Shown here piece after piece: positions 46,891 through 58,006 of a stretch of 64,000 bases of DNA. Each line of letters begins with the position of its first letter. Position 1 is the first letter of the stretch. The stretch covers positions 61,127,533-61,191,532 of the forward strand of contig NC_090444.1 in assembly GCF_031143425.1 (NCBI RefSeq), in the 5' to 3' direction. Source of the stretch: Pleurodeles waltl (taxonomy: Eukaryota; Chordata; Amphibia; Caudata; Salamandridae). The translations under genes and the position numbers were made by a program. Below the pieces are notes generated by a model. That model searched no databases and had not been told where the DNA came from. It worked only from the letters and a program-made list of their open reading frames with translations.

Positions 46891-47375
46891 AAGACCATTA
46901 GTGCCATGCAATCTCATACAGTTTATGGCAGAAAGTAAAAAAAAAAAGTCACAGGAGGAGCGTGTGGCCAGCAGAAGGACACTGGCTGCAAACAGGAAGC
47001 TGTGCTTAGTCCATGCTCCACAACACAACAGCAGGGACAGCAGCCCCGGGAGAAAGCAGGAGGAGGTGAGCAGCCGGAAGGAACAGGAGACATGACCAAT
47101 ACGAAGCAAGGAAATGAGAGTGACGCAAAAGCCAACCAATGAAAAGTATTGGTAAGTAATGGGCTGGCTTTAAGCCTATTTTAAGTTTTTTATAAAAAAA
47201 ATAAAAAAAGATTTTGCCGACTCAGGTTAAATCTAAACATGTGCTGGCTCCCCTCTGTGTAAGCGCCTGCCTGTGACCCTGCCTTCAAATGGTGAGCACA
47301 TGCTGCAGGTTCTGCCCACGTGTACTGCCAGTGCTCAGGAGCCTGTTGGGACAGCTAATATTATAAGGAAACATC
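46891..47375. other. Unassigned spacer
   Basis: No gene is recognised. The stretch includes A-rich runs at 46,937 and 47,190-47,210 that could be the tail of an unrecognised retroposon, but no head is visible. Confidence 0.35.
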
Positions 47376-48413
47376 GTGCTATGCACAGATGATACTGCAG
47401 ACTTCAGGAGGTGCATAGCTGATACTGCAGACTTCCAGAAGTACACAGATGCCACTGCTGATTTCCAGAAGTACACAGATGCCACTGCTGATTTCCAGAA
47501 GTACACAGACTTCTGGAGGTATACAGATGATACTTCAGACATCAGGATGTACACAGATGATACTGCAGACTTCCAGAAGTACACAGATGATACTGCAGAT
47601 ATCCAGAAGTGCACAGATGATACTACAGACTTCCAGAAGTACACAGATGATAATGCAGATATCCAGAAGTACACAGATAATACTACAGACTTCCAGAAGT
47701 GCACAGATGATACTGCAGATATCCAGAAGTGTACAGATGATATCCAGAAGTGCACAGATGATACTACAGACTTCCAGAAGTGCACAGATGATACTGCAGA
47801 CTTCCAGAAGTGCACAGATGATACTACAGATATCCAGAAGTGCACAGATGATACTACAGACTTCCAGAAGTGCACAGATGATACTACAGATATCCAGAAG
47901 TGCACAGATGATACTACAGACTTCCAGAAGTGCACAGATGATACTGCAGACTTCCAGAAGTGCACAGATGATACTACAGATATCCAGAAGTGCACAGATG
48001 ATACTACAGACTTCCAGACATGCACAGATGATACTACAGACTTCCAGAAGTGCACAGATGATACCGCAGACTTCCAGAAGTGCACAGATGATACTACAGA
48101 CTTCCAGAAGTGCACAGATGATACCGAAGACTTCCAGAAGTGCACAGATGATACTACAGATATCCAGAAGTGCACCGATGATACTACATACTTCCAGAAG
48201 TGCACAGATGATACTACAGACTTCCAGAAGTGCACAGATGATAATGCAGATATCCAGAAGTGCACAGATGATACTGCAGACTTCCAGAAGTACACAGATG
48301 ATACTGCAGATATCCAGAAGTGCACAGATGATACTCCAGACTCCCAGAAGTACACCGATGATACTCCGGACTCCCAGAAGTACACTGATGATACTGCAGA
48401 TTTCCAGAGCTGA
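47376..48413. repeat. Minisatellite, 30-bp unit, about 34 copies
   Basis: A very regular 30-bp unit (core GATACTACAGACTTCCAGAAG with TGCACA) fills this stretch. Two subtypes, ACTTCCAG and ATATCCAG, alternate irregularly and form 60-bp or longer combined units. Since 30 is a multiple of three, four long overlapping ORFs (301-366 codons, both strands) run through it with ten-residue repeats such as DDTTDFQKCT. They are best explained by the repeat, not by coding. Confidence 0.95.
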
Positions 48414-48689
48414 AGGGTTTTGCACAGCCCTGCTTGACACCGCCTGCTCAGTTCCAGAATTCCTGGTCCATCTTTCTCATTACTGGCCCAGCATTCTTGC
48501 AGACAGCCTCATTGGTTCCTATGTGTAAAAATGTGTTTGAACAGATTGAATCCTATCAGTTCAGTACGCGTGCTATCAGATTCCATAGGCGGTGTTACTA
48601 GGCAGATCTGGACAGCCTGAGAAGTTATGTGTTCATGCAGTGTGGATGATTTGTGTGAATCTGTGTGCACAAACTTTGTATCTGTGGGT
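48414..48689. other. Unassigned spacer
   Basis: This is unique sequence between two minisatellites. I see no ORF or element signature. Confidence 0.35.
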
Positions 48690-49420
48690 ATTTGTGATCC
48701 ATGTGTGTTTGTTGTTGGTGTGTGTGTTTGTGGTTGCTGTCTATGTGTGTGCACTTGCGACTGGCGTGTGCTCGTTGTTGGTGTGTGTGTATGTAGTTGC
48801 TGTCTATGTGAGTGTACTTGTGATTAATGCTTTTGTTGTTGGTGTGTGTGTATGTGGTTACTGTCTATGTAAGTGTGCGTGATTGCTGTGCGTTTGTTGT
48901 TGGTGTGTGTTCACGTGTGGTTGCTGTCTTTGTGGGTGTGCATGTGATTGTTATGCATTTGTTGTTGGTGTGTATGTGTATGTGGTTGTTGGCTATGTGA
49001 GTATGTGCATGATTTGTTTGTGTTTGTTGATGGTGTGTGTATGTGGTTGCTGTCTATGAATGTGTGTGTGATTAATTTGCATTTGTTGCTGGTGTGTATG
49101 TGTACATGGTTCCTGGCTATGTGAGTGTGCGTGTGATTGTTGTCCATTTGTTGTTGGTGTGTATGTGGTTGCTGTCTATGTGAGTATGTGCATGATTAGT
49201 TTGCATTTGTTGGTGTGTGTATGTGGTTGCTGTCTATCTGAATGTGCGTGTGATTGTTGTCCATTTGTTGTTGGTGTGTATGTGTATGTGGTTGCTGTCT
49301 ATCTGAATGTGCGTGTGATTGATTTGCATTTGCTGTTGGTGTGTATGGGGTTGCTGTATATGAGAGTGTGTGTGTGATTGGTTTGCGTTTGTTGTTGGTG
49401 TGTGTGTGTGAGATGTGTGT
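48690..49420. repeat. Minisatellite, ~62-bp TG-rich unit, about 11 copies
   Basis: A GT-rich unit with core GTGGTTGCTGTCTATG recurs at 48,730, 48,793, 48,854, 48,917, 48,982, 49,043, 49,105, 49,165, 49,223, 49,288 and 49,348, that is every 57-66 bp. TTTGTTGTTGGTGTGTGTG separates the cores. It probably grew from a (TG)n tract. Confidence 0.88.
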
Positions 49421-49607
49421 CTAGGGACCCCATGTTCCAGGGTCAGGTGCAAGATGGCAGCTGCTCGTGTCATCACTGTGGAGACAAGGAGCTGACACCA
49501 GTTCAGGAACCTACGATGAACTTGACAGGGCTTCTGAGGGCGACAAGATCCCTGCGCCGTCATGCCTGTAACTCTCGGGATATGATGGGTGCGACTCACA
49601 CATCCAT
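49421..49607. other. Unassigned flank of LINE 3' end
   Basis: This is unique sequence between the TG-rich minisatellite and the 3' tail of the minus-strand LINE. Nothing is recognised. Confidence 0.35.
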
Positions 49608-50533
49608 TATTAAAGTAAGTAAGTAAAGCCCTTGTAAAGTGCACTGCGACCAAAAACGGGTTTCCTGGTGCTGTGACAATTGTTTGATGCAGAAAGGAGT
49701 GAAAAGCCAAGGATCACTGCAAAGAAAACGCAAACTACTGCTTTGGGAATAGCCATGTCTTCAAGGATTTCCTGAATTTCAGCCTCTCCGTATGGGCTCT
49801 CAGGGTAGCTGGAAGCACCTTCCACAACTGAGCCTCTTTAAGAGAGAAGGATTGGCACCCCAAGTGGACTCTTCGAAATCTGGGTACCTGCAAAAGATTA
49901 GCAGTGGCAGAGGGAGGACTCTCCTTGGAAAGCATCTTTTCAACCTGTGCCGCGGCAGTACCAGGCCTTTCCCCTGCAGAGCTCTAAACACAATGCACGT
50001 TGATTTAAAGAGGGTCCTCGGTTTCAGAGGGAGAGATGCAACTCCCTGAGAGCCCTGGAAGCAGAGGATCTTCACGGCCATCAAGTGACAGCTTTGCAGC
50101 TGCTGACTGGACTCCTTGAAGTCTCTTAATCAGAGTCAGGAGCTCCAAGGAGGATGGCGTTACAGTAATCGAGCCGGCTACGTATGCTGTCCTGTGCAGT
50201 TAATGACATGCCAGGTGTAGGTGAGACCGAAAGCAATGTTCTTAGGCCACACAGCAAAGCAAAGAGCAGCCACTTTATTGACATGCTCCTCAAGTGAAAG
50301 GTGTGCATTGAAGGATACCCCCAGGTTGCAAACCTCTTCACAGAAGCACATTTCAGCTTCATTAGGTGGTGGCCAGAGATTACGGGGAACGAAGGCAGCA
50401 CCTTAGATGGAGAGCACCAGAGACATTCATCCTTATCCCCATTCAGTTTGAGGGATTGATGTTCATCCACTTCACAATATCAGTCAGGCAGGTCTGGTAA
50501 GAAGCTGCCGCTTTCTGCTCTTTAAGAGACAAA
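49608..50533 (-). pseudogene. L2/CR1-type LINE, 3' part (RT end, C-terminus, tail)
   Basis: On the minus strand this continues the LINE reverse transcriptase after the palindromic insertion. Recognisable pieces are SLKLNGDKDE at about 50,430-50,460, SRLDYCNA at about 50,155-50,180, and the typical C-terminal run with LPATLRA and FRKSLKTWLF at about 49,745-49,820. These are spread over different frames, so it is a decayed copy. The 3' end shows GCACTTTACAAGGGC and a short (TTAC)n tail at about 49,613-49,630, as expected for L2/CR1 elements, whose 3' ends carry short tandem repeats and no poly(A). Confidence 0.85.
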
Positions 50534-50704
50534 GGGTCAGATGTACAAAGGCCTTATGCATTTCTTAATGGGCCGAATCACAATTTTGGCTTGTTAAGAA
50601 ACGCAAAACAACCTTTTCCTATGTACAAAGGTGTTTAGGGAATCACAAAATGCAATTTCTACCCTGTAGACATCGCATTTTGCGATTCCCTAATTAGGAA
50701 ATTG

Positions 50705-51422
50705 GGGCCAGATGTAGGAAGGCATTAGCGCCTCTCAAAGGGCGAAAAAAGCCGTTTGCGAGGCGCTAATGCCCTCACGCGATGCAGAAACACATATTGC
50801 GAGTCGGTACCGACTCGCAAAATGAGTTTCAGACTCGCAAATAGGAAGGGGTGTTCCCTTCCTATTTGCGAGTCGCACCGCAATGTAAGTTGATTTGTGA
50901 CCGCGAAAGCGGTCGCAAATCAACTCGCAGTTACCATCCACTTGAAGTGGATGGTAACTCATTCGCAAATGGGAAGGGGTCCCCATGGGAACCCTTCCCC
51001 TTTGTGAATGCTCACAAGAATATTTTTTCAGAGCAGGCAGTGGTCCTATGGACCACTGCCTACTCTGAAAAAAACCGAAACTAAAAGGTTTCGGTATTTT
51101 TTCTATTTGCAGCTCGTTTTCCTTTAAGGAAAACGGGCTGCAAAGAGAAAAAAAAAAACTGCTTTATTGCAAAGCAGTCACGGACATGGAGGTCTGCTGT
51201 CTCCAGCAGGCCACCATCCCCGTGAGTGCCCAGACTCGCTATGGGGTCGCAAACTGCGACCCACCTCATGAATATTAATGAGGTGGGTCTTTGCGACCCC
51301 ATAGCGAGTCGCAGAAGGTGTCTGAGACACCTTTCTGCATTCGCTTTTGCGAGGTGCAAATTGCAAGTCGCTGGGACTTGCAATTTGCACCTCGCAAAAG
51401 GGAACCTTCCTACATCTGGCAC
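50705..51422 (+). mobile_element. Palindrome-string MITE, inner copy A
   Basis: This 718-bp element starts GGGCCAGATGTAGGAA, ends with its near complement, and is flanked by TTG (50,702-50,704 and 51,423-51,425). Nearly its whole length is a series of adjacent hairpins. Examples are 19-base perfect arms at 50,832-50,850 and 50,856-50,874 with a five-base loop; 16-base arms with one mismatch at 50,889-50,904 and 50,909-50,924; and 14-base perfect arms at 50,930-50,943 and 50,945-50,958. About ten such palindromes follow one another. It is inserted into the outer element. Confidence 0.8.
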
Positions 51423-51433
51423 TTGGAAACAAG

Positions 51434-52112
51434 GGGCCAGATGTAGGAAGGAAGCAATTTGCGAGTTGCAAATTGCTATGCAGTACGGTGTCTCAGACAC
51501 CGACTGCAACTCGCTATGGGGTCGCAATGACCCACCTCATGAATATTCATGAGGTGGGTCGCAAATTGCGGCCCCATAGCGAGTATAGGCACTCGCTAAC
51601 ATGGAGGCCTGCTGTAGTCAGCAGACCTCCATGTTAGCGACCTGCTTTTCAATAAAGCAGTTTTTTTTTTTTTTTAAATGTAGCCCGTTTTCCCTAAGGG
51701 AAAACGAGCTGCATTTCAAAAAATCCGAAACCTTTTGTTTCGTTTTTTTCAGGGCAGGGAGTGGTCCCTTGGACCACTACCTACCCTAAAAAAATATTTT
51801 GGGGTCCATTCACAAAGGAGAAGGGGTCCCATGGGGACCCCTTCCCGTTTGCGAATGGGTTACCATTCACTTCAAGTGGATAGTAACTGCGACTCCATTT
51901 GCGACCGCATAAGCGGTCACAAATGGAATTGCATACCATTGCGAATCGCAAATAGGAAGGGAACACCACTTCCTATTTGCGATTCGGAAATGCATTTTGC
52001 GAGTCGGTAACGACTCGCAAAATGCATTTCTGCATAGGAAACACGCATTTGCGAGTCGCAAATGGCAAATTTTGCCGTTTGCGACTCGCAAAGTGCTTCC
52101 TACATCTGGCCC
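51434..52112 (-). mobile_element. Palindrome-string MITE, inner copy B (inverted)
   Basis: This 679-bp element has the same ends as copy A and is flanked by AAG (51,431-51,433 and 52,113-52,115). The palindromes of copy A recur here in reverse order, so B is the same element in the opposite orientation. One example is the 20-base arms with one mismatch at 51,595-51,614 and 51,619-51,638. A and B together form an inverted repeat of about 0.7-kb arms with an 11-bp spacer. Their different 3-bp duplications indicate separate insertions. Confidence 0.8.
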
Positions 52113-52618
52113 AAGGTTTACTATTTGCGATTTCTTGGCACACGTACAAAGCATTTCCTACATGCAAAATGAGCATTTAGGAAATGCAATTACCATTGAC
52201 TTGATGGTAACCACGTGTAATTTAACAAAACAAACACCCCAAAATGGTTTTTTAAAAGTGCAATAAAGCGGACACATGGCCCTAGGGCATGTGTGCGCTT
52301 TACATCTGCACCACTTTTTTTGGGGTGCAGCAAGGGGGGGGGGCCTTAGGCTGAACGTCACCCTTGCTTTAGCATTTCCTAATCGGGAATTGCATATTGG
52401 GAAATGCTAAACCATACGTAACCATGGGCCGTTAGACCCACAGGAACAAATACTTTGGTATTACCTAAATGGTGATTTCCTAACAGCGATCCCTACACTG
52501 TAGGAATCGCTACTGGGTAGTCTCTATTTTTGTACATACCATTTTGCATTTCCTAATAGCGATTTCTAAGGAGTCACTATTTAGGAAATGCAAAATTATT
52601 TTTTCGGACATCTGTCCC

Positions 52619-53470
52619 AAAAGCAATTGTGTGTCATTGGCATAGGTAACCACAGAGATATTATGTATTTTTATTAAAGAAATCAGTGGCTTCATATAAA
52701 TGTTAAAAAGAATCGGACTGAGTGCAGACCCTTGCGGTACCCCATGTTGAATATGCCTGAAGTCTCAACGAAGAGGGGGTAATGCCACCGCCTGGCAGCG
52801 ATCCTGCAGATACGACTGTATCCACTTTAGCACAGCGCCATCTACAAAGATGCTAACCTAGTCAGCAGGGAGCTGTGGTTAACCGTGTCAAACGCTGCCG
52901 ACAGATCAAGAAGCACTAGAACCACAGTCTTATCATCATCAACCCTCCCTCGCAGCTCATTCATTGTACTCACTCACTAGGGCTGTCTCAGTGCCATGTC
53001 CAGGCCTGAATCTATATTCTTCTTCCTCAACCAAAGGGTGATCATCTAAATTTTGGGCAATGGTCATACCAACATAGCCTTCCAAGATCTTCACCAGGTA
53101 AGGGAGAAGAGAAATGGGCCTAGAATTGCTCATTACAGCCAGATCTGCTGATGGTTTTTTCAGGAGGGTTGAGACGATGGCCTTTTGTCCAGACCTGGAG
53201 GACTGTCCCTGGAGTCAATGATTGACTCCAAAGAACCCTCAGTGGCAGAAAGAGCTCATCTGCTCATTTTTTCCATCGTCTGTCCAGGAGAGGGTCTAGC
53301 GGGGATCCAGACATAGTGCTCGAAGCAATATTGGGGAAATTTTCCTCTGAAATTGGATCAAAACAGTCATTCTGACAATTGACTCTCACTTCCAGGTCCT
53401 GTGGGTACTGTAACCCATCATAGTCATTATGAGTGGCATCGACCGGGAAGGTTCTGTGCACTTTACTCTA
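52619..53470 (-). pseudogene. L2/CR1-type LINE, reverse transcriptase core
   Basis: Read on the minus strand from 53,470 downwards, this carries the RT blocks of the L2/CR1 (Jockey-related) LINE group: a FDPISEE and GSPLDPLL segment near 53,310-53,380, SRPISLLPYLVKILE near 53,090-53,135, LLDLSAAFDTVNH near 52,870-52,912, GVPQGSALSPILFNIYM near 52,690-52,745, and YANDTQLLL near 52,620-52,644, where the usual YADD has Asn. The blocks fall in more than one frame and the catalytic Asp is changed, so this copy is dead. It is 5'-truncated; the endonuclease is not visible. The RT is cut by the palindromic element and resumes at 50,533. Confidence 0.88.
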
Positions 53471-54650
53471 AATGCTTTCTATTAGGCTTCGTACTGTTAT
53501 TTTACAGAATAGCCAGTTCTACGGTGTTGTTTTTTATTCATATCACACTGTTTTGCCTACTTCAGCACTGGAGTTCTTCATAACATATTTACTCTGTGCT
53601 TTAGTCAAGGATACAGTCTGGTACATTGCCGATAGACGTGGTAGGAGTCTAGACTTGCAATTCCTGCGCAGGAACATTTTGTGATCACGATGACATGTTA
53701 GTTATAAAATCACTTCCTTGTCCTAATACATGAAGAGGGAGATTCCGACCAGGGAACCACAACTAGACGCTGACTGCCTCGTTGCAGATGCTGAACCAGA
53801 TCACAGGCCTTTTCTCAGGTATGAGTGTGTCCGTCTCCCTAGTGATACAGAAAGGCAAGCTGAAAGCTTAACATGCTGTGCTCTAAATAGAACAAGCAGA
53901 GGGAGAGTAGAAACGGTTAGGAATTATGATAGCTTTATTTCTATGTTTTACTCTCCTGGTTACTATATCAATCCTACTATGTTGTATTGTTATGGTTATT
54001 GCGGCTCACGCCTTAATATCTAAAATACAGTCGTTTTATTAAAACATTATATAAAACTTATACTGTCTTTGTCATTTGTATATGAGACCATATAGTGAAT
54101 GAGAGAGTTGGTTTGGATCTGAGTGACCACGACTTCCCTGAGAAGTTCCAAAGATGTCATGCGCTCGGCTGCCCAATCATTTCTTCCCCGTGGGAGAAAT
54201 GAGGCACTGCTAGTTAGCCGGAGCAACAACCGGATTTAGGGTGACAGAGTTCCTTACACGTGGGTCAGACTCAGTCCCCCACACCGTTATCGATCCTGCT
54301 GCCTAGAAATCCAGTAGTCTCATTTAGGATAAGGAGAGCCCACGCGACAGTTCTAGAGTAGGCAGTCTAGCTTGCTGAACCGGGCACCTTCAGGATACCT
54401 GCGCGCACCTCATGACCTCACTCATCCTTCTGTGCATCTCTTTCACATTCGTAATGTTCCAAGCTCACCTCCACATTACTTCATAATCCAACATCCCCCG
54501 AGGACCCGTGATCAATTTGCAATTTCCCTGACATCCAAATTCCTTCCCCTATTTTCATAAACAACCTTTGACCCTTGTATGCTTTCATATTCTAAGTCTG
54601 GTGATCCAGGGCATTCCACCATGATCCTTATATACAAGGGGGTACCCCTC
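53471..54650. other. Unassigned stretch left of element 2
   Basis: This is 1.2 kb without a recognised gene or complete element. It includes an AT-rich patch with TATATAAAA at about 54,048 and, directly beside the LTR of element 2, the palindrome GGGGTACCCC (54,639-54,648). The short ORFs (up to 97 codons) match nothing I know. Confidence 0.4.
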
Positions 54651-57600
54651 TGTGAGAAAGTAGCCTCTTTCTAGCCTTGTTACCCCCACTTTTGGCCTGT
54701 TTGTGAGTGTATGTCAGGGTGTTTTCACTGTCTCACTGGGATCCTGCTAGCCAGGGCCCAGTGCTCATAGTGAAAACCCTATGTTTTCAGTATGTTTGTT
54801 ATGTGTCACTGGGACCCTGCTAGTCAGGACCCCAGTGCTCATAAGTTGTGGCCTATATGTATGTGTTCCCTGTGTGGTGCCTAACTGTCTCACTGAGGCT
54901 CTGCTAACCAGAACCTCAGTGGTTATGCTCTCTCATTTCTTTCCAAATTGTCACTAACAGGCTAGTGACCAATTTTACCAATTTACATTGGCTTACTGGA
55001 ACACCCTTATAATTCCCTAGTATATGGTACTGAGGTACCCAGGGTATTGGGGTTCCAGGAGATCCCTATGGGCTGCAGCAATTATTTTGCCACCCATAGG
55101 GAGCTCTGACAATTCTTACACAGGCCTGCCACTGCAGCCTGAGTGAAATAACGTCCACGTTATTTCACAGCCATTTTACACTGCACTTAAGTAACTTATA
55201 AGTCACCTATATGTCTAACCTTTACCTGGTAAAGGTTAGGTGCAAAGTTACTTAGTGTGAGGGCACCCTGGCACTAGCCAAGGTGCCCCCACATTGTTCA
55301 GGGCCAATTCCCCGGACTTTGTGAGTGCGGGGACACCATTACACGCGTGCACTACATATAGGTCACTACCTATATGTAGCTTCACAATGATAACTCCGAA
55401 TATGGCCATGTAACATGTCTATGATCATGGAATTGCCCCCTCTATGCCATCCTGGCATAGTTGGCACAATCCCATGATCCCAGTGGTCTGTAGCACAGAC
55501 CCTGGTACTGCCAAACTGCCCTTCCTGGGGTTTCACTGCAGCTGCTGCTGCTGCCAACCCCTCAGACAGGCATCTGCCCTCCTGGGGTCCAGCCAGGCCT
55601 GGCCCAGGATGGCAGAACAAAGGACTTCCTCTGAGAGATGGTGTTACACCCTCTCCCTTTGGAAAATGGTGTGAAGGCAGGGGAGGAGTAGCCTCCCCCA
55701 GCCTCTGGAAATGCTTTCTTGGGCACAGATGTGCCCAATTCTGCATAAGCCAGTCTACACCGGTTCAGGGGACCCCTTAGCCCTGCTCTGGCGCGAAACT
55801 GGACAAAGGAAAGGGGAGTGACCACTCCCCTGACCTGCACCTCCCCTGGGAGGTGTCCAGAGCTCCTCCAGTGTGCTCCAGACCTCTGCCATCTTGGAAA
55901 CAGAGGTGCTGCTGGCACGCTGGACTGCTCTGAGTGGCCAGTGCCACCAGGTGACGTCAGAGACTCCTTCTGATAGGCTCCTTCAGGTGTTGCTAGCCTA
56001 TCCTCTCTCCTAGGTAGCCAAACCCTCTTTTCTGGCTATTTAGGGTCTCTGTCTCTGGGGAAACTTTAGATAACGAATGCAAGAGCTCATCCGAGTTCCT
56101 CTGCATCTCTCTCTTCACCTTCTGCCAAGGAATCGACTGCTGACCGCGCTGGAAGCCTGCAAACCTGCAACATAGTAGCAAAGACGACTACTGCAACTCT
56201 ATAACGCTGATCCTGCCGCCTTCTTTACTGTTTTCCTGGTGGTGCATGCTGTGGGGGTAGTCTGCCTCCTCTCTGCACTAGAAGCTCCGAAGAAATCTCC
56301 CGTGGGTCGACGGAATCTTCCCCCTGCAACCGCAGGCACCAAAAAGCTGCATTACCGGTCCCTTGGGTCTCCTCTCAGCACGACGAGCGAGGTCCCTCGA
56401 ATCCAGCAACTCTGTCCAAGTGGCCCCCACAGTCCAGTGACTCTTCAGTCCAAGTTTGGTGGAGGTAAGTCCTTGCCTCACCTCGCTAGACTGCATTGCT
56501 GGGAACTGCGACTTTTGCAGCTACTCCGGCCTCCGTGCACTTCCGGCGGAAATCCTTTGTGCACAGTCCAGCCTGGGTCCACGGCACTCTAACCTGCATT
56601 GCACGACCTCCTAAGTTGTTCTCCGGCGACGTGGGACTTCTTTGTGCAACTTCAGGTGAGCACCGTTTCACGCATCCTTGTAGTGCCTGTTTCTGGCACT
56701 TTTCCGGGTGCTACCTGCTGCTAAGAGGGCTCCTTGTCTTGCTCGACATCCCCTCTACCTCCTGGTCCAATTTGCGACCTCCTGGTCCCTCCTGGGCCAC
56801 AGCAGCATCCAAAAACGCTAACTGCATGATTTGCAGCTAGCAAGGCTTGTTGCCATTCTTTCGGCGGGAAAACACTTCTGCACGACTTTACAAGGCGAGA
56901 GGGATCCTTCCTCCAAAGGGAAAGTCTCTAGCTCTTTGCGTTCCTGCAGAAACCGCAGCTTCTTCTGTCCAGTAGAAGCTTCTTTGCACCCACAGCTGGC
57001 ATTTCCTGGGCATCTGCCCATCTCCGACTTGCTTGTGACTTTTGGACTTGGTCCCCTTGTTCCACAGGTACCCCAGATTGGAAATCCAGCGTTGTTGCAT
57101 TGTTGGTTTGTGTCTTTCCTGCATTATTCCTCTAACACGACTTCTTTGTCCTTAGGGGAACTTTAGTGCACTTTGCACTCACTTTTCAGGGTCTTGGGGA
57201 GGGTTATTTTTCTAACTCTCACTATTTTCTAATAGTCCCAGCGACCCTCTACAAGGTCACATAGGTTTGGGGTCCATTCGTGGTTCGCATTCCACTTTTG
57301 GAGTATATGGTTTGTGTTGCCCCTATCCCTATGTTTCCCCATTGCATCCTATTGTAACTATACATTGTTTGCACTGTTTTCTAAGACTATACTGCATATT
57401 TTTGCTATTGTGTATATATATCTTGTGTATATTTCCTATCCTCTCACTGAGGGTACACTCTAAGATACTTTGGCATATTGTCATAAAAATAAAGTACCTT
57501 TATTTTTAGTATAACTGTGTATTGTGTTTTCTTATGATATTGTGCATATGACACTAAGTGGTACTGTAGGAGCTTCACTCGTCTCCTAGTTCAGCCTAAG

Positions 57601-57733
57601 CTGCTCTGCTAAGCTACCATTATCTATCAGCCTATGCTGCTAGACACCCTATACACTAATAAGGGATAACTGGGCCTGGTGCAAGGTGCAAGTACCCCTT
57701 GGTACTCACTACAAGCCAGTCCAGCCTCCTACA
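54651..57733 (+). mobile_element. Element 2: complete 5' LTR (3,083 bp)
   Basis: The LTR runs from TGTGAGAAAGTAGCC to CTCCTACA. The left boundary is fixed by the 3' LTR start after the polypurine tract, and the right by the primer-binding site. It is alignable with the element 1 LTR over its whole length. It has three instead of two CACTG...CAGTG hairpin units near its left end (54,734-54,763, 54,807-54,837, 54,891-54,921). It shares the perfect 12-base-arm hairpin (55,143-55,168). By eye it differs from the surviving part of its own 3' LTR at about seven of 1,113 positions. Confidence 0.95.
57488..57493 (+). promoter_or_regulatory. LTR polyadenylation signal AATAAA
   Basis: AATAAA in the conserved right end of the 5' LTR is equivalent to the sites in element 1. 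Confidence 0.55.
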
Positions 57734-57734
57734 T

Positions 57735-57754
57735 TGGTTGTGCAGTGGTGGGAT
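57735..57754 (+). other. Element 2 primer-binding site
   Basis: TGGTTGTGCAGTGGTGGGAT follows the LTR after one base. It differs from the element 1 site by one base (T for C). A tRNA-Leu primer is possible but not secure. Confidence 0.5.
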
Positions 57755-58006
57755 AAGTGCTTTGAGACTACTTACCACTCTTGTCATTGTACTTTTCATA
57801 AGAGAAAAATATACAAAACAAGGTCAGTGTATATACACATAGCCAAAAAGTTTTGCATTTCCTCTTTTCACTCTTTTCTAAGTGCTGAAAAGTACTTCTA
57901 AACTTTCTAAAAAGTTCTAAAAAGTTTTAAAAGTTTTTTTCTCTGTCTTTCTAAAAGCTCTGACAAACTTTTTTCTCTTTTTCTATCACTCTAACTCTCT
58001 CTAGAA

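Larger units (their letters stand above)
50534..52618. mobile_element. Harbinger-like palindromic element (outer)
   Basis: This 2,085-bp insertion splits the LINE RT just after its YANDTQ box. Its ends are GGGTCAGATGT on the left and, read from the right, GGGACAGATGT, flanked by AAA on both sides (50,531-50,533 and 52,619-52,621) as a 3-bp target duplication. Short GGG(C/T)CAGATGT ends with 3-bp duplications point to PIF/Harbinger-type non-autonomous elements. The body outside the two inner copies is again a chain of hairpins, for example GCGATCCCTACA paired with TGTAGGAATCGC near 52,485-52,511. No transposase ORF is present. Confidence 0.75.

Noticed and set aside
46248..46901. 217-codon ORF with Gly/Glu/Arg-rich repeats
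   Set aside because: It runs through the purine-rich ~72-bp minisatellite and follows its composition; opposite-strand ORFs are similarly long.
47285..48528. Four ORFs of 301-366 codons as repeat proteins
   Set aside because: They overlap in several frames over a 30-bp tandem repeat and arise because 30 is a multiple of three.
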